Source of the DNA: Dyadobacter chenhuakuii
GTDB taxonomy: Bacteria; Bacteroidota; Bacteroidia; Cytophagales; Spirosomataceae
NCBI RefSeq assembly: GCF_023821985.2
Contig: NZ_CP098805.1
Location: 5,199,001-5,263,000 of the forward strand
DNA length: 64,000 nucleotides
Direction of reading: 5' to 3'
The position numbers and the translations under genes are program-made. Every line of letters begins with the position of its first letter. The first letter of the stretch is position 1. The notes under the pieces are model-generated. The model did no database searches, was not told the DNA's origin, and saw only the letters and a list, made by a program, of their open reading frames with translations. Shown piece by piece: positions 42,341 to 50,668 of this stretch.

Positions 42341-42868
42341 ATGACAGACCGCAAATATCCCATAGGGCCATTTGTCCTGAAAGAAAATTATACAACAGAA
42401 GACGTCGCGCAGTTTCTGCAGATCATAGCCACCAGCGCATCTGAATATAGAAAGTTGGTAGAAGGCCTTGGAGACGATGATCTGGCCAAAACCTACCGGG
42501 AAGGAAGCTGGAACATTCGCCAGCTCATCCACCATGTGGGTGACATTGCTATTCTGCATTATTTTCGGATGAAAAAGGCCGTTACCGAGCCTGATTACGA
42601 CGCGCCTACGTTGATAAATATGGACGCCTGGGCAGCAACTTCCGATTCGCTTCAAATGCCCATTGCGGATTCGCTCAACATCCTGGACGGTACGAACCAG
42701 CGCTATGTCTTTTTTGCCGCCGCCTTGGATGAGGAAGCTTTATCAAAGGCTTATTTCCATAGTATCCGGCAAATATGGATTAATCAAAAAGCGGCGCTTG
42801 CTATGTCGGTTTGGCATTTACAGCATCATTTGGCGCATATTAAGCTGGCTCTGGGACAAGAATTGTAA
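42341..42868 (+). CDS. YfiT/DinB-superfamily putative metal-dependent hydrolase
   Basis: 175 residues. The opening MTDRKYPIGPFVL matches the YfiT group, and the metal ligands are His in NIRQLIHHVGDIAI and two His in VWHLQHHLAHIKLAL, the three-His pattern of the DinB/YfiT fold. Members act on thiol conjugates or unknown substrates (bacillithiol transferase-like). The gene starts 2 nt after yfhO and probably shares its promoter. Downstream lie 108 nt without a feature before the McrB-like gene. Confidence 0.88.
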   Translation: MTDRKYPIGPFVLKENYTTEDVAQFLQIIATSASEYRKLVEGLGDDDLAKTYREGSWNIRQLIHHVGDIAILHYFRMKKAVTEPDYDAPTLINMDAWAATSDSLQMPIADSLNILDGTNQRYVFFAAALDEEALSKAYFHSIRQIWINQKAALAMSVWHLQHHLAHIKLALGQEL

Positions 42869-42976
42869 GCGCAAAAAGAGTTTTCGTTGTAAGTTTTGAT
42901 TGAATAGAAATAAAAATTCAGCATCTTTAAACCCTCAACGGGGATGAATTTTAAAGACCTCTGAACACACTATTTG

Positions 42977-44572
42977 ATGGATTACTTCAATGAACTTTCC
43001 AGGTTTCTGGAACAGTCGCAGACTGACAGTCTTAAAACTGCGCATTTCGCCGATCAATTCGAGGGGCTGAAAGTAAAGCTAAGCTTTGGAAAAGGCAATC
43101 CGGCAAGGGTTACCTGGATCGCTTTTCTGGCAGAAGGGCAAACGATCACCAACGGCATTTATCCATTTTATCTTTACTACAAAAAGCAAAATATCCTTAT
43201 TCTCGCTTACGGATTAAGCGAAACCATTCCGCCCGCGATAAGCTGGAAATCGGCGGATCAGGTGAAAATTAGCACCTATTTCAAGAAAAAAGATCTGGGC
43301 AAACCCGCCCGTTACGGCGCTTCGCTGGTGTTTAAAGTATACGACCCTGCGAAACTGGATAGGACAGAAGTTGAAGGCGATCTGGCGGAGATCATCCTTA
43401 TTTATAGGCAGGCCGTTGGCCAAAAGCCTGTTCCAACAAAAAGGAAAATCAATACGAAAGTTGCATTCGATTATAAAGCATTCCAAAAAAGCATTACCAG
43501 CTGCAACCTGCACATTAACCCCAACTTTACATTACGCTTTATTACGTCTTTGCTGGCCAAACCGTTCGTGATACTGACGGGACTGTCTGGTTCCGGGAAG
43601 ACAAAACTGGCGCTGGCATTCTCCAAATGGCTTTGCGAAAGCGAAAATCAGATTTGTCTGGTGGCGGTCGGTGCAGACTGGACCAATCGTGAGCCGTTGC
43701 TGGGTTACCCCAATGCGCTGGAACAGGGTAAATATGTGAAGCCCGACAGCGGTGTGCTGGACCTCCTATTGATGGCCGGTAAAAATCCCAGGAAACCTTA
43801 TTTCCTCATTCTCGATGAAATGAACCTGAGTCACGTCGAGCGCTATTTTGCTGATTTTCTGAGTGCTATGGAATCAGGCGAGCACATTCGGCTGCATTCG
43901 GGGCAGTCGGACATGCTTGATGGCGTTCCGGCGAAGATTAAGCTGCCGAAAAACCTGTTCATTATTGGCACTGTGAACATTGATGAAACCACTTACATGT
44001 TCAGTCCCAAGGTTTTGGACCGTGCCAATGTGATTGAGTTTCGGGTGATCAAAGAGGAAATGGAACATTTTCTGAGTCTGGATTGCACATTAAGCCTGGA
44101 TACCCTGGCAGGCTCCGGCGCGGTTATGGCGGGTGATTTTATGGAGATCGCGCTGATGAATGTGACCGAATCCAAGCATAAGCCTTTCATTGTCAATGTA
44201 TTGATGTCATTCTTCGAGTCGCTTCAGCATGCAGGTGCGGAATTCGGATATCGCAGTGCGGCGGAGATTTTACGGTTTGCAGCCATTGCCAGTAAGATAT
44301 CCCCGCAATGGCCTGTCAACGAAATCATTGACGCTGCCATCATTCAAAAATTATTGCCCAAAGTGCACGGTTCCCGGAGAAAATTGGAACCTGTATTGCG
44401 TGCAATAGGAACATTATGTGCGAAAGACGGGGGCAAAATGGATGACTATTTCAATGCTAAAATTCCATTCTCCGATCTGGAAGAAGTGTATTATCCCGTA
44501 ACCTTGGAAAAGCTCGGGAGAATGTACAGAAGCCTGGTCGACAACGGGTTCACCAGCTTTGCTGAGGCTTAA
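42977..44572 (+). CDS. McrB-like AAA+ GTPase with DUF3578 (MrcB-N) domain
   Basis: 531 residues from the ATG at 42977 (a TTG one codon earlier is less likely). The N-terminal 150 residues (GFPF-type fold with NPARVTWIAFL and PFYLYYKKQN) match the MrcB-N/DUF3578 recognition domain. The AAA+ motor has Walker A LTGLSGSGKTKLALAF near residue 200, Walker B LILDEMNLSHVERYF near 280 and the McrB signature TVNIDETTYMFSPKVLDRAN. McrB proteins bind modified DNA and drive the cutting partner with GTP. The stop overlaps the next start (TAATG), so it is coupled with the nuclease gene. Confidence 0.87.
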   Translation: MDYFNELSRFLEQSQTDSLKTAHFADQFEGLKVKLSFGKGNPARVTWIAFLAEGQTITNGIYPFYLYYKKQNILILAYGLSETIPPAISWKSADQVKISTYFKKKDLGKPARYGASLVFKVYDPAKLDRTEVEGDLAEIILIYRQAVGQKPVPTKRKINTKVAFDYKAFQKSITSCNLHINPNFTLRFITSLLAKPFVILTGLSGSGKTKLALAFSKWLCESENQICLVAVGADWTNREPLLGYPNALEQGKYVKPDSGVLDLLLMAGKNPRKPYFLILDEMNLSHVERYFADFLSAMESGEHIRLHSGQSDMLDGVPAKIKLPKNLFIIGTVNIDETTYMFSPKVLDRANVIEFRVIKEEMEHFLSLDCTLSLDTLAGSGAVMAGDFMEIALMNVTESKHKPFIVNVLMSFFESLQHAGAEFGYRSAAEILRFAAIASKISPQWPVNEIIDAAIIQKLLPKVHGSRRKLEPVLRAIGTLCAKDGGKMDDYFNAKIPFSDLEEVYYPVTLEKLGRMYRSLVDNGFTSFAEA

Positions 44573-46791
44573 TGGAGGCGATGGACAACGGATTAACAAT
44601 CATCATCGAAGCGGGCAGTGAGCATGTGGAGCTGAAAATCGTGGGTGAAGACAATGGACAAGAGACCATCTTTTACATTGATTTATTGGAGGCGCAGGAA
44701 AATGGCGAAGCGCAGATACAGTTGATAGAAGGTCATTTTTATGAATATAGCTTGTCCGGCAGTTACAGTTTAAAGGCTTCGGAAATTGTTATTCCATCCA
44801 AATTAAGCGCTTCTGCGGGACGTCTGGCACCCAACATTTATACAGGAACTGCGTCCCTGGAACTTTTGGAACCCAAAACGAGGCTTAAATGTGCGGACAT
44901 TAAACTGGAAGTTCGCTCGAAAAAGGCGAGTTACCGGCAGGATTACAGGTTAATGTTGGAGGATATTACGGAAAAGTGCACTGAGTTGCTGTTGGCATAT
45001 CGTTCGCCGGTTACCCACAATTTTACAACGGATTTTCATCAGGATGCGCGGACATTATACCAGCGTTTTGCTTTCATCAGATCTATTTTGCAATCCGAGG
45101 ATTTCCTGAATGCAGTCCATAAAATAACGGCTGTGCCGGTTTTAAAGTGGGCGGATTATGAGCAAGTTATAGATATCAGAAGGATTGGAAAGTTAAACGG
45201 CGGAATCTTGCGTCAACTGTCAGCCCCGGGCAATCGGGTAGGGCTTCCTGAAACGCATTCGCTGCACAAGCGGCTTGGCTCTGTTCCCATCCACATCGTC
45301 ACAACTTCAAAAGTTGAATCAGCGGATACGCTGGAAAATCGTTTTGTGAAACATGCGCTGAATGCTTTTTCAGCATTGGTCAGTGATTTCAGGACACATG
45401 CAATTGCTGGGAGCCGGCTTTTTGAAGAAGCCATTGTGCTGGAAAATGAGCTGCATGTGCTGTTGACACATCCGTTTTTCGAAGCCATCGGTAAACCTGT
45501 TATGCTTTCGCTGAACAGCCCGGTTTTACAGCGAAAAGCAGGTTATAAAGAGGTTTTGCGGGTTTGGCTGATGTTTGATCTGGCAGCGAAGCTGATTTGG
45601 CACGGTGGGGATGATGTGTATGAAGCCGGTAAAAAAGATGTTGCCACGCTTTATGAGTATTGGCTGTTTTTCCAGTTGCTGGACCTGGTAAGGGAGATTT
45701 TTGAAATTACACCTACCAGCATTGAAGACTTGATAAAGCCAACTGCGGACGGACTGGGGTTGCAGCTCAAACAGGGAAAACACGTCGCAGTTCAGGGCAT
45801 ATTCAATGGCCCTTCCCGGAAGTTAAATGTGGAATTCAGCTATAACAGGTCATTCTCGGGCAAAAATGACTATCCCAATCCTGGCAGCTGGACAGCCGGG
45901 ATGCGACCGGATTTTACATTGACGGTTTGGCCGGTTGGGATAAGCCAGGCACAAGCCGAAAAAGAGGAGTTGATCGTTCACATTCATTTCGATGCAAAAT
46001 ATCGCGTCGAGTCTTTCACGGAATATAAGCGCGATGATCTTTTGAAAATGCATTCATACAAAGATGCAATCCGCAGATCCGCAGGTGCTTATGTGCTATA
46101 TCCGGGCGATGGCGAGAAGCCGTTCAAATGGAAAGGATTCAACGAACTTATTCCCGGTCTGGGCGCTTTTGCTGTGCGACCATCCAGGACAAATAATGGC
46201 ATCAATGCGTTGCGAAATTTTTTGAAAGACGTCACGCGCCATTTCCTGAACAGGGCATCGCAACGTGAAAAAGCGGCTTTCCATCATTATGACATTCATA
46301 AAACGCAAAGCACAGAAACTGTCACCGAACCTTTGCCCGAAACGCTTGGCGCAAACCGCGGGCTTATTCCGGACGAGACATTTGTGATCATTGGCTATTA
46401 TAAAAGTGCCGAGCAGCTCAGCTGGATCAGGAAAAATAAGCTTTACAATTTCAGGACGGGCACCGACAGCGGCTCGCTGCCACTCGGCGCAAAGCAGGCC
46501 AATGCAAAATATTTGCTTCTGCACGGCCCCGGCGAAACCATTTCGGCCCGCTTATGCAAGCTCAAAGATGCCGGCCCCAGGATTTTTTCAAAAGAAGATT
46601 TAATCAAAAAGAATTATCCCAAGCCAAAAGGAATACTCTACCTCGTTTATCGCATTGATTTGAAAGTAGAACCGGAATTCGAGAACCAAAGATGGGATAT
46701 TACAAAACTGGCCGGATACAAACCAAACAGGGCTTCCAGCGTTCCTTTCGTGGTAAGTCTCTCTGAATTAACGAAAGCTTTGGTGAAGTAA
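44572..46791 (+). CDS. McrC-like nuclease, DUF2357 plus PD-(D/E)XK domain
   Basis: 739 residues. Residues 1-350 resemble DUF2357. The nuclease part has SWTAGMRPDFTLTVWPV and IVHIHFDAKYRVESF, with the PD-(D/E)xK residues as Asp (about 446) and D-A-K (about 475-477). VLYPGDGEKPFKWKGFNELI follows. Together with the upstream McrB-like GTPase it forms a type IV-like restriction module that should cut foreign, probably modified, DNA. The modification recognised is unknown. The ATG at 44572 overlaps the McrB stop by 1 nt; an alternative ATG is 3 codons later. The C-terminal 150 residues (TFVIIGYYKSAEQLSWIRKN) are unassigned. Confidence 0.85.
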   Translation: MEAMDNGLTIIIEAGSEHVELKIVGEDNGQETIFYIDLLEAQENGEAQIQLIEGHFYEYSLSGSYSLKASEIVIPSKLSASAGRLAPNIYTGTASLELLEPKTRLKCADIKLEVRSKKASYRQDYRLMLEDITEKCTELLLAYRSPVTHNFTTDFHQDARTLYQRFAFIRSILQSEDFLNAVHKITAVPVLKWADYEQVIDIRRIGKLNGGILRQLSAPGNRVGLPETHSLHKRLGSVPIHIVTTSKVESADTLENRFVKHALNAFSALVSDFRTHAIAGSRLFEEAIVLENELHVLLTHPFFEAIGKPVMLSLNSPVLQRKAGYKEVLRVWLMFDLAAKLIWHGGDDVYEAGKKDVATLYEYWLFFQLLDLVREIFEITPTSIEDLIKPTADGLGLQLKQGKHVAVQGIFNGPSRKLNVEFSYNRSFSGKNDYPNPGSWTAGMRPDFTLTVWPVGISQAQAEKEELIVHIHFDAKYRVESFTEYKRDDLLKMHSYKDAIRRSAGAYVLYPGDGEKPFKWKGFNELIPGLGAFAVRPSRTNNGINALRNFLKDVTRHFLNRASQREKAAFHHYDIHKTQSTETVTEPLPETLGANRGLIPDETFVIIGYYKSAEQLSWIRKNKLYNFRTGTDSGSLPLGAKQANAKYLLLHGPGETISARLCKLKDAGPRIFSKEDLIKKNYPKPKGILYLVYRIDLKVEPEFENQRWDITKLAGYKPNRASSVPFVVSLSELTKALVK

Positions 46792-46799
46792 CGGTTGTG

Positions 46800-47300
46800 T
46801 TACTTCCTAACCGGGGTCAGACCTTTCATCGCTTTCTGGCCGATAGCGGGCATTTTCGCGACAGGCGCAAGGAGTTTAGCCTCTTTTTCAGGTTCAGTAT
46901 ATTCACGTGCTCCGGATAAATAACGCTCAATGATAAAATCTTCCTCTTTCACAAACTGAATCGAAGGCTCGCCGGCCAGATGCGAAATGTCGTATAGTTT
47001 TTTGTGAAAAATAGCCGCATCCAGGTTGCCGTTAAAATGATAGTCATTCTGGAAACCGTGGTCGAATTTGAAAACAATAGGCGTGCCGGCATTGGCTATA
47101 AGGCTTCCCGGCGTGCCTGTTAATGTAATGGGAATGAATGTTTTCTTATCATAAATAAACCCACCATGGTTGGCCTTAATGTGCTCTCGCATTTTCCGTG
47201 GCGTATCCCCCACAAAAAGGACATCAACAAGCAAAATTAGCGTCGCTGCATCAAATTGCGCGGTAGTTTCAATGAGAGGGAGTGTTGAGATGCGTATCAT
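46800..47300 (-). CDS. Unknown protein next to the McrBC-like module
   Basis: 166 residues, family not recognised. The N-terminal part (AATLILLVDVLFVGDTPRKM) looks like a helix followed by a basic stretch. The middle is beta-rich (FIPITLTGTPGSLIANAGTP), and the C-terminus is Lys/Pro/Ala-rich (KLLAPVAKMPAIGQKAM). There is no signal peptide. The gene is convergent with the nuclease gene; the two stops are 8 nt apart and the gap folds as GAAGTAAC-GGTTGT-GTTACTTC. It may be part of the defence locus or a neighbour by chance. Confidence 0.5.
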   Translation of the reverse strand: MIRISTLPLIETTAQFDAATLILLVDVLFVGDTPRKMREHIKANHGGFIYDKKTFIPITLTGTPGSLIANAGTPIVFKFDHGFQNDYHFNGNLDAAIFHKKLYDISHLAGEPSIQFVKEEDFIIERYLSGAREYTEPEKEAKLLAPVAKMPAIGQKAMKGLTPVRK

Positions 47301-47471
47301 AATGTAAATATCTGTTCATTTTCTGGACACATTATCACCTTATGCCCACTTTTTGGCTAAAATTGGACATGTAATTCTTTCGGGCTTCTTCGGTCGGGAA
47401 TAATATTTTCGGTGGTGTTCAGTAATTGTGCAAATTTGGGACGCTTTAAAAAAACATCAAATAAGAAACTT

Positions 47472-47843
47472 ATGACAGTAAAAACATATCGATTTATTGC
47501 ATTGCTGGGCGACGGGCGTGAGCGTTTCAGCGACAAGGCTCTGGATGAAGAATGGCCGACAGAACCAGTTGTTATCGATGCATTCGGGTTTTCTGACGTT
47601 TATCGTTATTCGGGCGTTGTATTTTTAAATGAAGAATGGTATACCAAATACAGTAAAAACTGGCGCAACGACACATCCAAAATCGACGCCCTGCTCGTCG
47701 ACCTCATCAAATACACCGCCAAAGACGCCCATTCCGAAAATCTCGCCAAGATCAAAGCCTACCTGGCCGCCCCACCGGAAACATTAGAAGAGACGATTGA
47801 GGTTTGGAAAGGCTTCTACGACCCGGAGTTGGAGGTGATTTGA
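47472..47843 (+). CDS. Unknown small acidic protein
   Basis: 123 residues from the ATG at 47472 (MTVKTYRFIALLGDGRERFS); the frame extends 20 codons upstream but with poor composition. No family is recognised. The sequence is rich in Glu/Asp and Trp/Tyr (EEWYTKYSKNWRND) and ends with helices (SENLAKIKAYLAAPPETLEE). It is soluble and cytoplasmic by appearance. It lies between the divergent unknown gene and the IS110-interrupted palindrome. Its function cannot be told. Confidence 0.55.
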   Translation: MTVKTYRFIALLGDGRERFSDKALDEEWPTEPVVIDAFGFSDVYRYSGVVFLNEEWYTKYSKNWRNDTSKIDALLVDLIKYTAKDAHSENLAKIKAYLAAPPETLEETIEVWKGFYDPELEVI

Positions 47844-47898
47844 GGGCAAGTTGATCCCTATAAGCCACCGCCCCTGTCACCCCAAAGGTAGCCTCCAC

Positions 47899-47963
47899 CC
47901 CTGTCACCCTGAGCGGAGCCGAAGGGCGGTACAACCAAGCAGTACCGCCCTTCGACTCCGCTC
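47899..47963. repeat. Extragenic palindrome, interrupted by the IS110 element
   Basis: Left arm 47899-47932 (CCCTGTCACCCT, GAGCGGAG, CGAAGGGCGGTAC), loop 47933-47941, and right arm 47942-47963 (GTACCGCCCTTCG, CTCCGCTC). The missing last 12 bases of the right arm (AGGGTGACAGGG) are found at 49178-49189, after the IS element. Joined, the arms pair over 34 bp with a single C/A mismatch. The motif CCCTGAGCGGAG is of a type dispersed in intergenic regions of many bacteria. The preceding stretch from 47844 has another CCCCTGTCACCCC copy and no gene. Confidence 0.93.
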
Positions 47964-48024
47964 CTTTAGATTAGCAATGTATTAGGGAATTAAGATTGGT
48001 GTAGGTAAATTAATAAAATGAGAA

Positions 48025-48150
48025 GGGAAGTAAAGTAAACTATGACATACGCTCTGAGCTCGTAACTCACAGCCTGATTTAGACTTTACCTCCCCATCAT
48101 CAACTGCTCATATAGAAATTCGGGCTTAGAGCCCATTATCAAGGAGTTGA
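48025..48150 (+). ncRNA. Predicted bridge RNA (two guide loops) of the IS110 element
   Basis: Two bulged stems fold by eye. The first (target loop) pairs 48025-48036 with 48083-48094 (11 of 12 pairs). It holds TACGCTC (48048-48054; 6 of 7 match left target TCCGCTC) and CAGCCTGA (48070-48077; complementary to 7 of 8 bases of right target TCAGGGTG). The second (donor loop) pairs TCAACT (48100-48105) with AGTTGA (48145-48150) around inner hairpin GGGCT-TAG-AGCCC. It holds ATAGAAAT (48112-48119; identical to the element's right end) and AAGGA (48141-48145; complementary to left-end TCCTT). This is the layout of IS621-type bridge RNAs. Ends are approximate. Confidence 0.75.
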
Positions 48151-48194
48151 GTCAATTGATGAATTTCTCATTTCACTTTTTCCAAGACCAATTT

Positions 48195-49172
48195 ATGAAA
48201 AAGATCATTATTGGCATTGATATCAGCAGTAAAACTCTTGATATCTGCCTGCAAAAAGAAGGGAAAACCAGTTTTGTTACGATTGCTAATGATGTAAAAG
48301 CAATCAATGGTTTTTTCAAGAAACTGGCCAAGGAAGAAGTAGTTGTAGCTATGGAAAACACTGGACGTTACAACTGGCAACTCTACGAAGTTTTGCCCAA
48401 ATTCAATTTTGAGGTGTATGTGATCTCAGCTCTGCATTTAAAAAAGAGCATGGGTCTGATCAGAGGAAAAAATGATAAGGTAGATGCTGAAAGGATCTGC
48501 AAGTTCATCCAAAAGAACCAGGACGAATGTTCGACCTGGAAGCCAGTGGCAACCAACATTCAGAAAATGAAAGTGTTACTCACTGAACGGACCAGCCGCA
48601 TTAAAATAAAAAGGCAGCTGCTTGCCCAGCAAGCTGATTATAAATTAATGAATACAATTGGTCTTGAAAAGCAACTGGCTAAGATGAACCAGGGTTTGAT
48701 CAAGTCCATCCAAGAACAGATCGAAGCGCTGGAGTGCGAGATCGAAAAGATTATCAAGTCTGACGAATCGCTAAAAGAGCAGGCTAAACAAATACAGTCT
48801 GTGCCAGGCGTTGGCCCGATAACTTGCTGGACAATGATAGCTAAAACCGAAGGCTTCAAAACGATTACCGAGCCCAGGAAAATGGCATGTTATTGTGGAA
48901 TCGTACCCTTTGACCACCAGTCTGGAACATCGGTTAGGCGACAGCCCAGGGTCTCTGCTTATGCGGACAAAAGTGTAAAGAGTATCCTGCATATGGCCGC
49001 AATGAGCGCCATCAGGTTCGACAACAAATTAAGAGATTACTACCAAAGAAAAGTAGCAGAAGGCAAAAATAAAATGTCCGTGCTCAATGCAGTCAGAAAC
49101 AAAATCGTCCACATCATATTTGCCCTAATAAAAAACCAAGCAACCTATCAAGATCACTTGGTTTTATCATAG
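48195..49172 (+). CDS. IS110-family transposase (bridge-RNA-guided DEDD recombinase)
   Basis: 325 residues from the ATG at 48195. The N-terminal DEDD RuvC-like domain has Asp9 in IIIGIDISSKTLDICL, Glu54 in VAMENTGRYN and Asp94/Asp97 in GKNDKVDAER. A coiled-coil region (about 135-200) links to the C-terminal Tnp domain. That domain has SVPGVGPITCWTMIA, and YCGIVPFDHQSGTSVRRQ holds the likely catalytic Ser243. These are complete and in order, so the enzyme is probably active. In this family the protein uses an RNA from the element's noncoding end to choose donor and target. An upstream ATG in frame (48159) is possible but would lengthen the N-terminus beyond the family start. Confidence 0.95.
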   Translation: MKKIIIGIDISSKTLDICLQKEGKTSFVTIANDVKAINGFFKKLAKEEVVVAMENTGRYNWQLYEVLPKFNFEVYVISALHLKKSMGLIRGKNDKVDAERICKFIQKNQDECSTWKPVATNIQKMKVLLTERTSRIKIKRQLLAQQADYKLMNTIGLEKQLAKMNQGLIKSIQEQIEALECEIEKIIKSDESLKEQAKQIQSVPGVGPITCWTMIAKTEGFKTITEPRKMACYCGIVPFDHQSGTSVRRQPRVSAYADKSVKSILHMAAMSAIRFDNKLRDYYQRKVAEGKNKMSVLNAVRNKIVHIIFALIKNQATYQDHLVLS

Positions 49173-49301
49173 AAATCAGGGTGACAGGGCTAGGGGGCTT
49201 ATTACTTGTCGTTCTTCTAACGTACAATTGCAACGCCCCTACACTTAATTGGACTACTGAAAAATTCTTAAATGGATCATTTTTGTAGTCCTGTTGTCTG
49301 T

Positions 49302-49309
49302 TAAGTTTG
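49302..49309 (+). promoter_or_regulatory. Candidate promoter for the AhpD/PEP-mutase-like pair
   Basis: TAAGTTTG fits TAnnTTTG, with a TTG 16 nt upstream (49283-49285), near the expected spacing. It ends 34 nt before the start at 49344. Confidence 0.55.
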
Positions 49310-49343
49310 TCTGCTGAGCAACCTTAAATTATTTGTTAGGAGC

Positions 49344-49781
49344 ATGTCAAAGCGGAATTTAACAATTGATATTGACCCCGGAGCTTATGCAGCCGTGAGA
49401 GGTTTGGAGAAATATATTTCCGAATCGGGGTTGGACAAAATCCATTACAAACTCATCAAAATAAGGGCTTCCCAAATGAATGGATGCGCTTTTTGCATTG
49501 ATAAGCATACAAGGGAAGCGCGGGAGCTGGGGCTTTCGGAACAGCGCATCTATTTGCTCAACGCGTGGCGAGAGACTGAACTTTACACGGAAGAGGAGCG
49601 TGCCATTTTAGCATTAACCGAGGAAGTAACGTCCATTGCCAACCACGGTGTGAGCGACGAAGTGTATAATAATGCCGTGGCATTATTTGGGGAAGCTTAT
49701 ACGAAAGCCGTCGTGATGGGCGTCATCACGATTAACGCCTGGAACCGCATTGCCATCACAGATCAGTTGCCTTTGAAATAA
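49344..49781 (+). CDS. Carboxymuconolactone decarboxylase / AhpD-like protein
   Basis: 145 residues of the all-helical CMD fold. The peroxidase-type motif MNGCAFCIDKHTREARELG has Cys48, Cys51 and His55, as in AhpD-type alkylhydroperoxidases. ITINAWNRIAITDQ closes the fold. It would reduce peroxides with help from a thiol partner, or act on a small organic substrate. It is followed after 10 nt by a PEP-mutase-like gene and probably shares its transcript. A physiological link between the two is unclear. Confidence 0.88.
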   Translation: MSKRNLTIDIDPGAYAAVRGLEKYISESGLDKIHYKLIKIRASQMNGCAFCIDKHTREARELGLSEQRIYLLNAWRETELYTEEERAILALTEEVTSIANHGVSDEVYNNAVALFGEAYTKAVVMGVITINAWNRIAITDQLPLK

Positions 49782-49791
49782 TCAAGATGCT

Positions 49792-50598
49792 ATGAAGAGG
49801 AAAGGGACACAATCCGAAAAAGCGGATCTGCTCAAAAAGTTGCATTATAGTAAACAGATGCTTGTTTTACCTAATATATGGGATGTTACGGGTGCTGCAT
49901 TACTTGAGGAAACCGGTTATCCGGCTGTTGCCACTGCTAGTGCGGCTATTGCGCGCGCCCATGGTTATCAGGATGGCGAAAAAATTCCTTTTGAGCTGGC
50001 GTTAAATGTCATCGGCCAGATCGTAAATGCTGTGGAAGTGCCGGTTACCGCTGATATTGAATCTGGTTATGCGATTGATCTGCAAGGATTAAAGGCAAAT
50101 GTTCGTAAAATTTTAGCAACAGGCGTAGCCGGCATTAACATCGAAGACAGCGATCCGAAAACCAATCAGCTGCTGCCCGTGGACCTGCAAGCTGAACGGA
50201 TCAGGCTGATCCGGAAAACGGCGGAAAAGGCAGGTGTGCGGCTATTCATTAATGCCCGGACAGACGTTTTCCTGAAACCCAGTACACTTACAAGTGATGA
50301 GAAATTGAAACTGGCCATCGAGCGTGGATGCGCTTATGCAGACGCGGGTGCGGATGGCATTTATCCCATATTTGTGCAGGAAGAAAGTGCCATTGCGACC
50401 CTTGTTAAGGAGTTTTCTGTCCCTGTAAACATATTAATCACGAAAGGAACGCCCGAACTGAAACAGCTTGAAAACCTGGGCGTCGCCAGGGTTAGCTTCG
50501 GACCGAATTTTCAAAAAGCAATGCTGTTAGCCATGAAAGCTTCTTTGAAGCAGATTAAGGAAACTTTTAGCCACAACGCGATCACAAGTGTATATTGA
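49792..50598 (+). CDS. Isocitrate lyase / PEP mutase family protein
   Basis: 268 residues of the ICL/PEPM (alpha/beta)8 barrel. LVLPNIWDVTGAALLEETGY, VPVTADIESGYA, INIEDS and FINARTDVFL are characteristic. The metal site is in ADIESGY (Asp, Glu), and the KKCGH/KRCGH lid of isocitrate lyase is absent, so it is a PEPM/oxaloacetate-hydrolase-like member. It may cleave or rearrange a C-C or P-C bond of a 2-oxo acid; the substrate is unknown. It ends before a shared terminator. Confidence 0.87.
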   Translation: MKRKGTQSEKADLLKKLHYSKQMLVLPNIWDVTGAALLEETGYPAVATASAAIARAHGYQDGEKIPFELALNVIGQIVNAVEVPVTADIESGYAIDLQGLKANVRKILATGVAGINIEDSDPKTNQLLPVDLQAERIRLIRKTAEKAGVRLFINARTDVFLKPSTLTSDEKLKLAIERGCAYADAGADGIYPIFVQEESAIATLVKEFSVPVNILITKGTPELKQLENLGVARVSFGPNFQKAMLLAMKASLKQIKETFSHNAITSVY

Positions 50599-50614
50599 TC
50601 TTTTGCTAAAAGGC

Positions 50615-50645
50615 ACAAAAAAGGAGAGCCATTAGGTTCTCCTTT
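50615..50645. terminator. Bidirectional hairpin terminator
   Basis: AAAGGAGAGCC-ATTA-GGTTCTCCTTT pairs over 11 bp with one wobble. An A run on the left gives a T run on the minus strand, so it strongly serves the minus-strand gene ending at 50669 and more weakly the plus-strand gene. Confidence 0.8.
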
Positions 50646-50668
50646 AATCTTTGGAATCATTCAATATG

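Larger units (their letters stand above)
47964..49177 (+). mobile_element. IS110-family insertion element
   Basis: The borders are read from the split palindrome: the right arm stops at ...CTCCGCTC (47963) and resumes with AGGGTGACAGGG (49178). The element is 1214 bp (2-bp uncertainty), has no terminal inverted repeats, and has the dinucleotide TC at both junctions and no longer target duplication. All agree with IS110 elements, which recombine at a short core. It holds one DEDD transposase and a 231-bp 5' noncoding end, but only 5 nt after the transposase stop. The palindrome is restored exactly if the element is removed, so the insertion left no scar. Confidence 0.92.

Noticed and set aside
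47844..47963. Terminal inverted repeats of an IS element
   Set aside because: The long palindrome lies outside the element and is its target; IS110 elements have no such terminal repeats.
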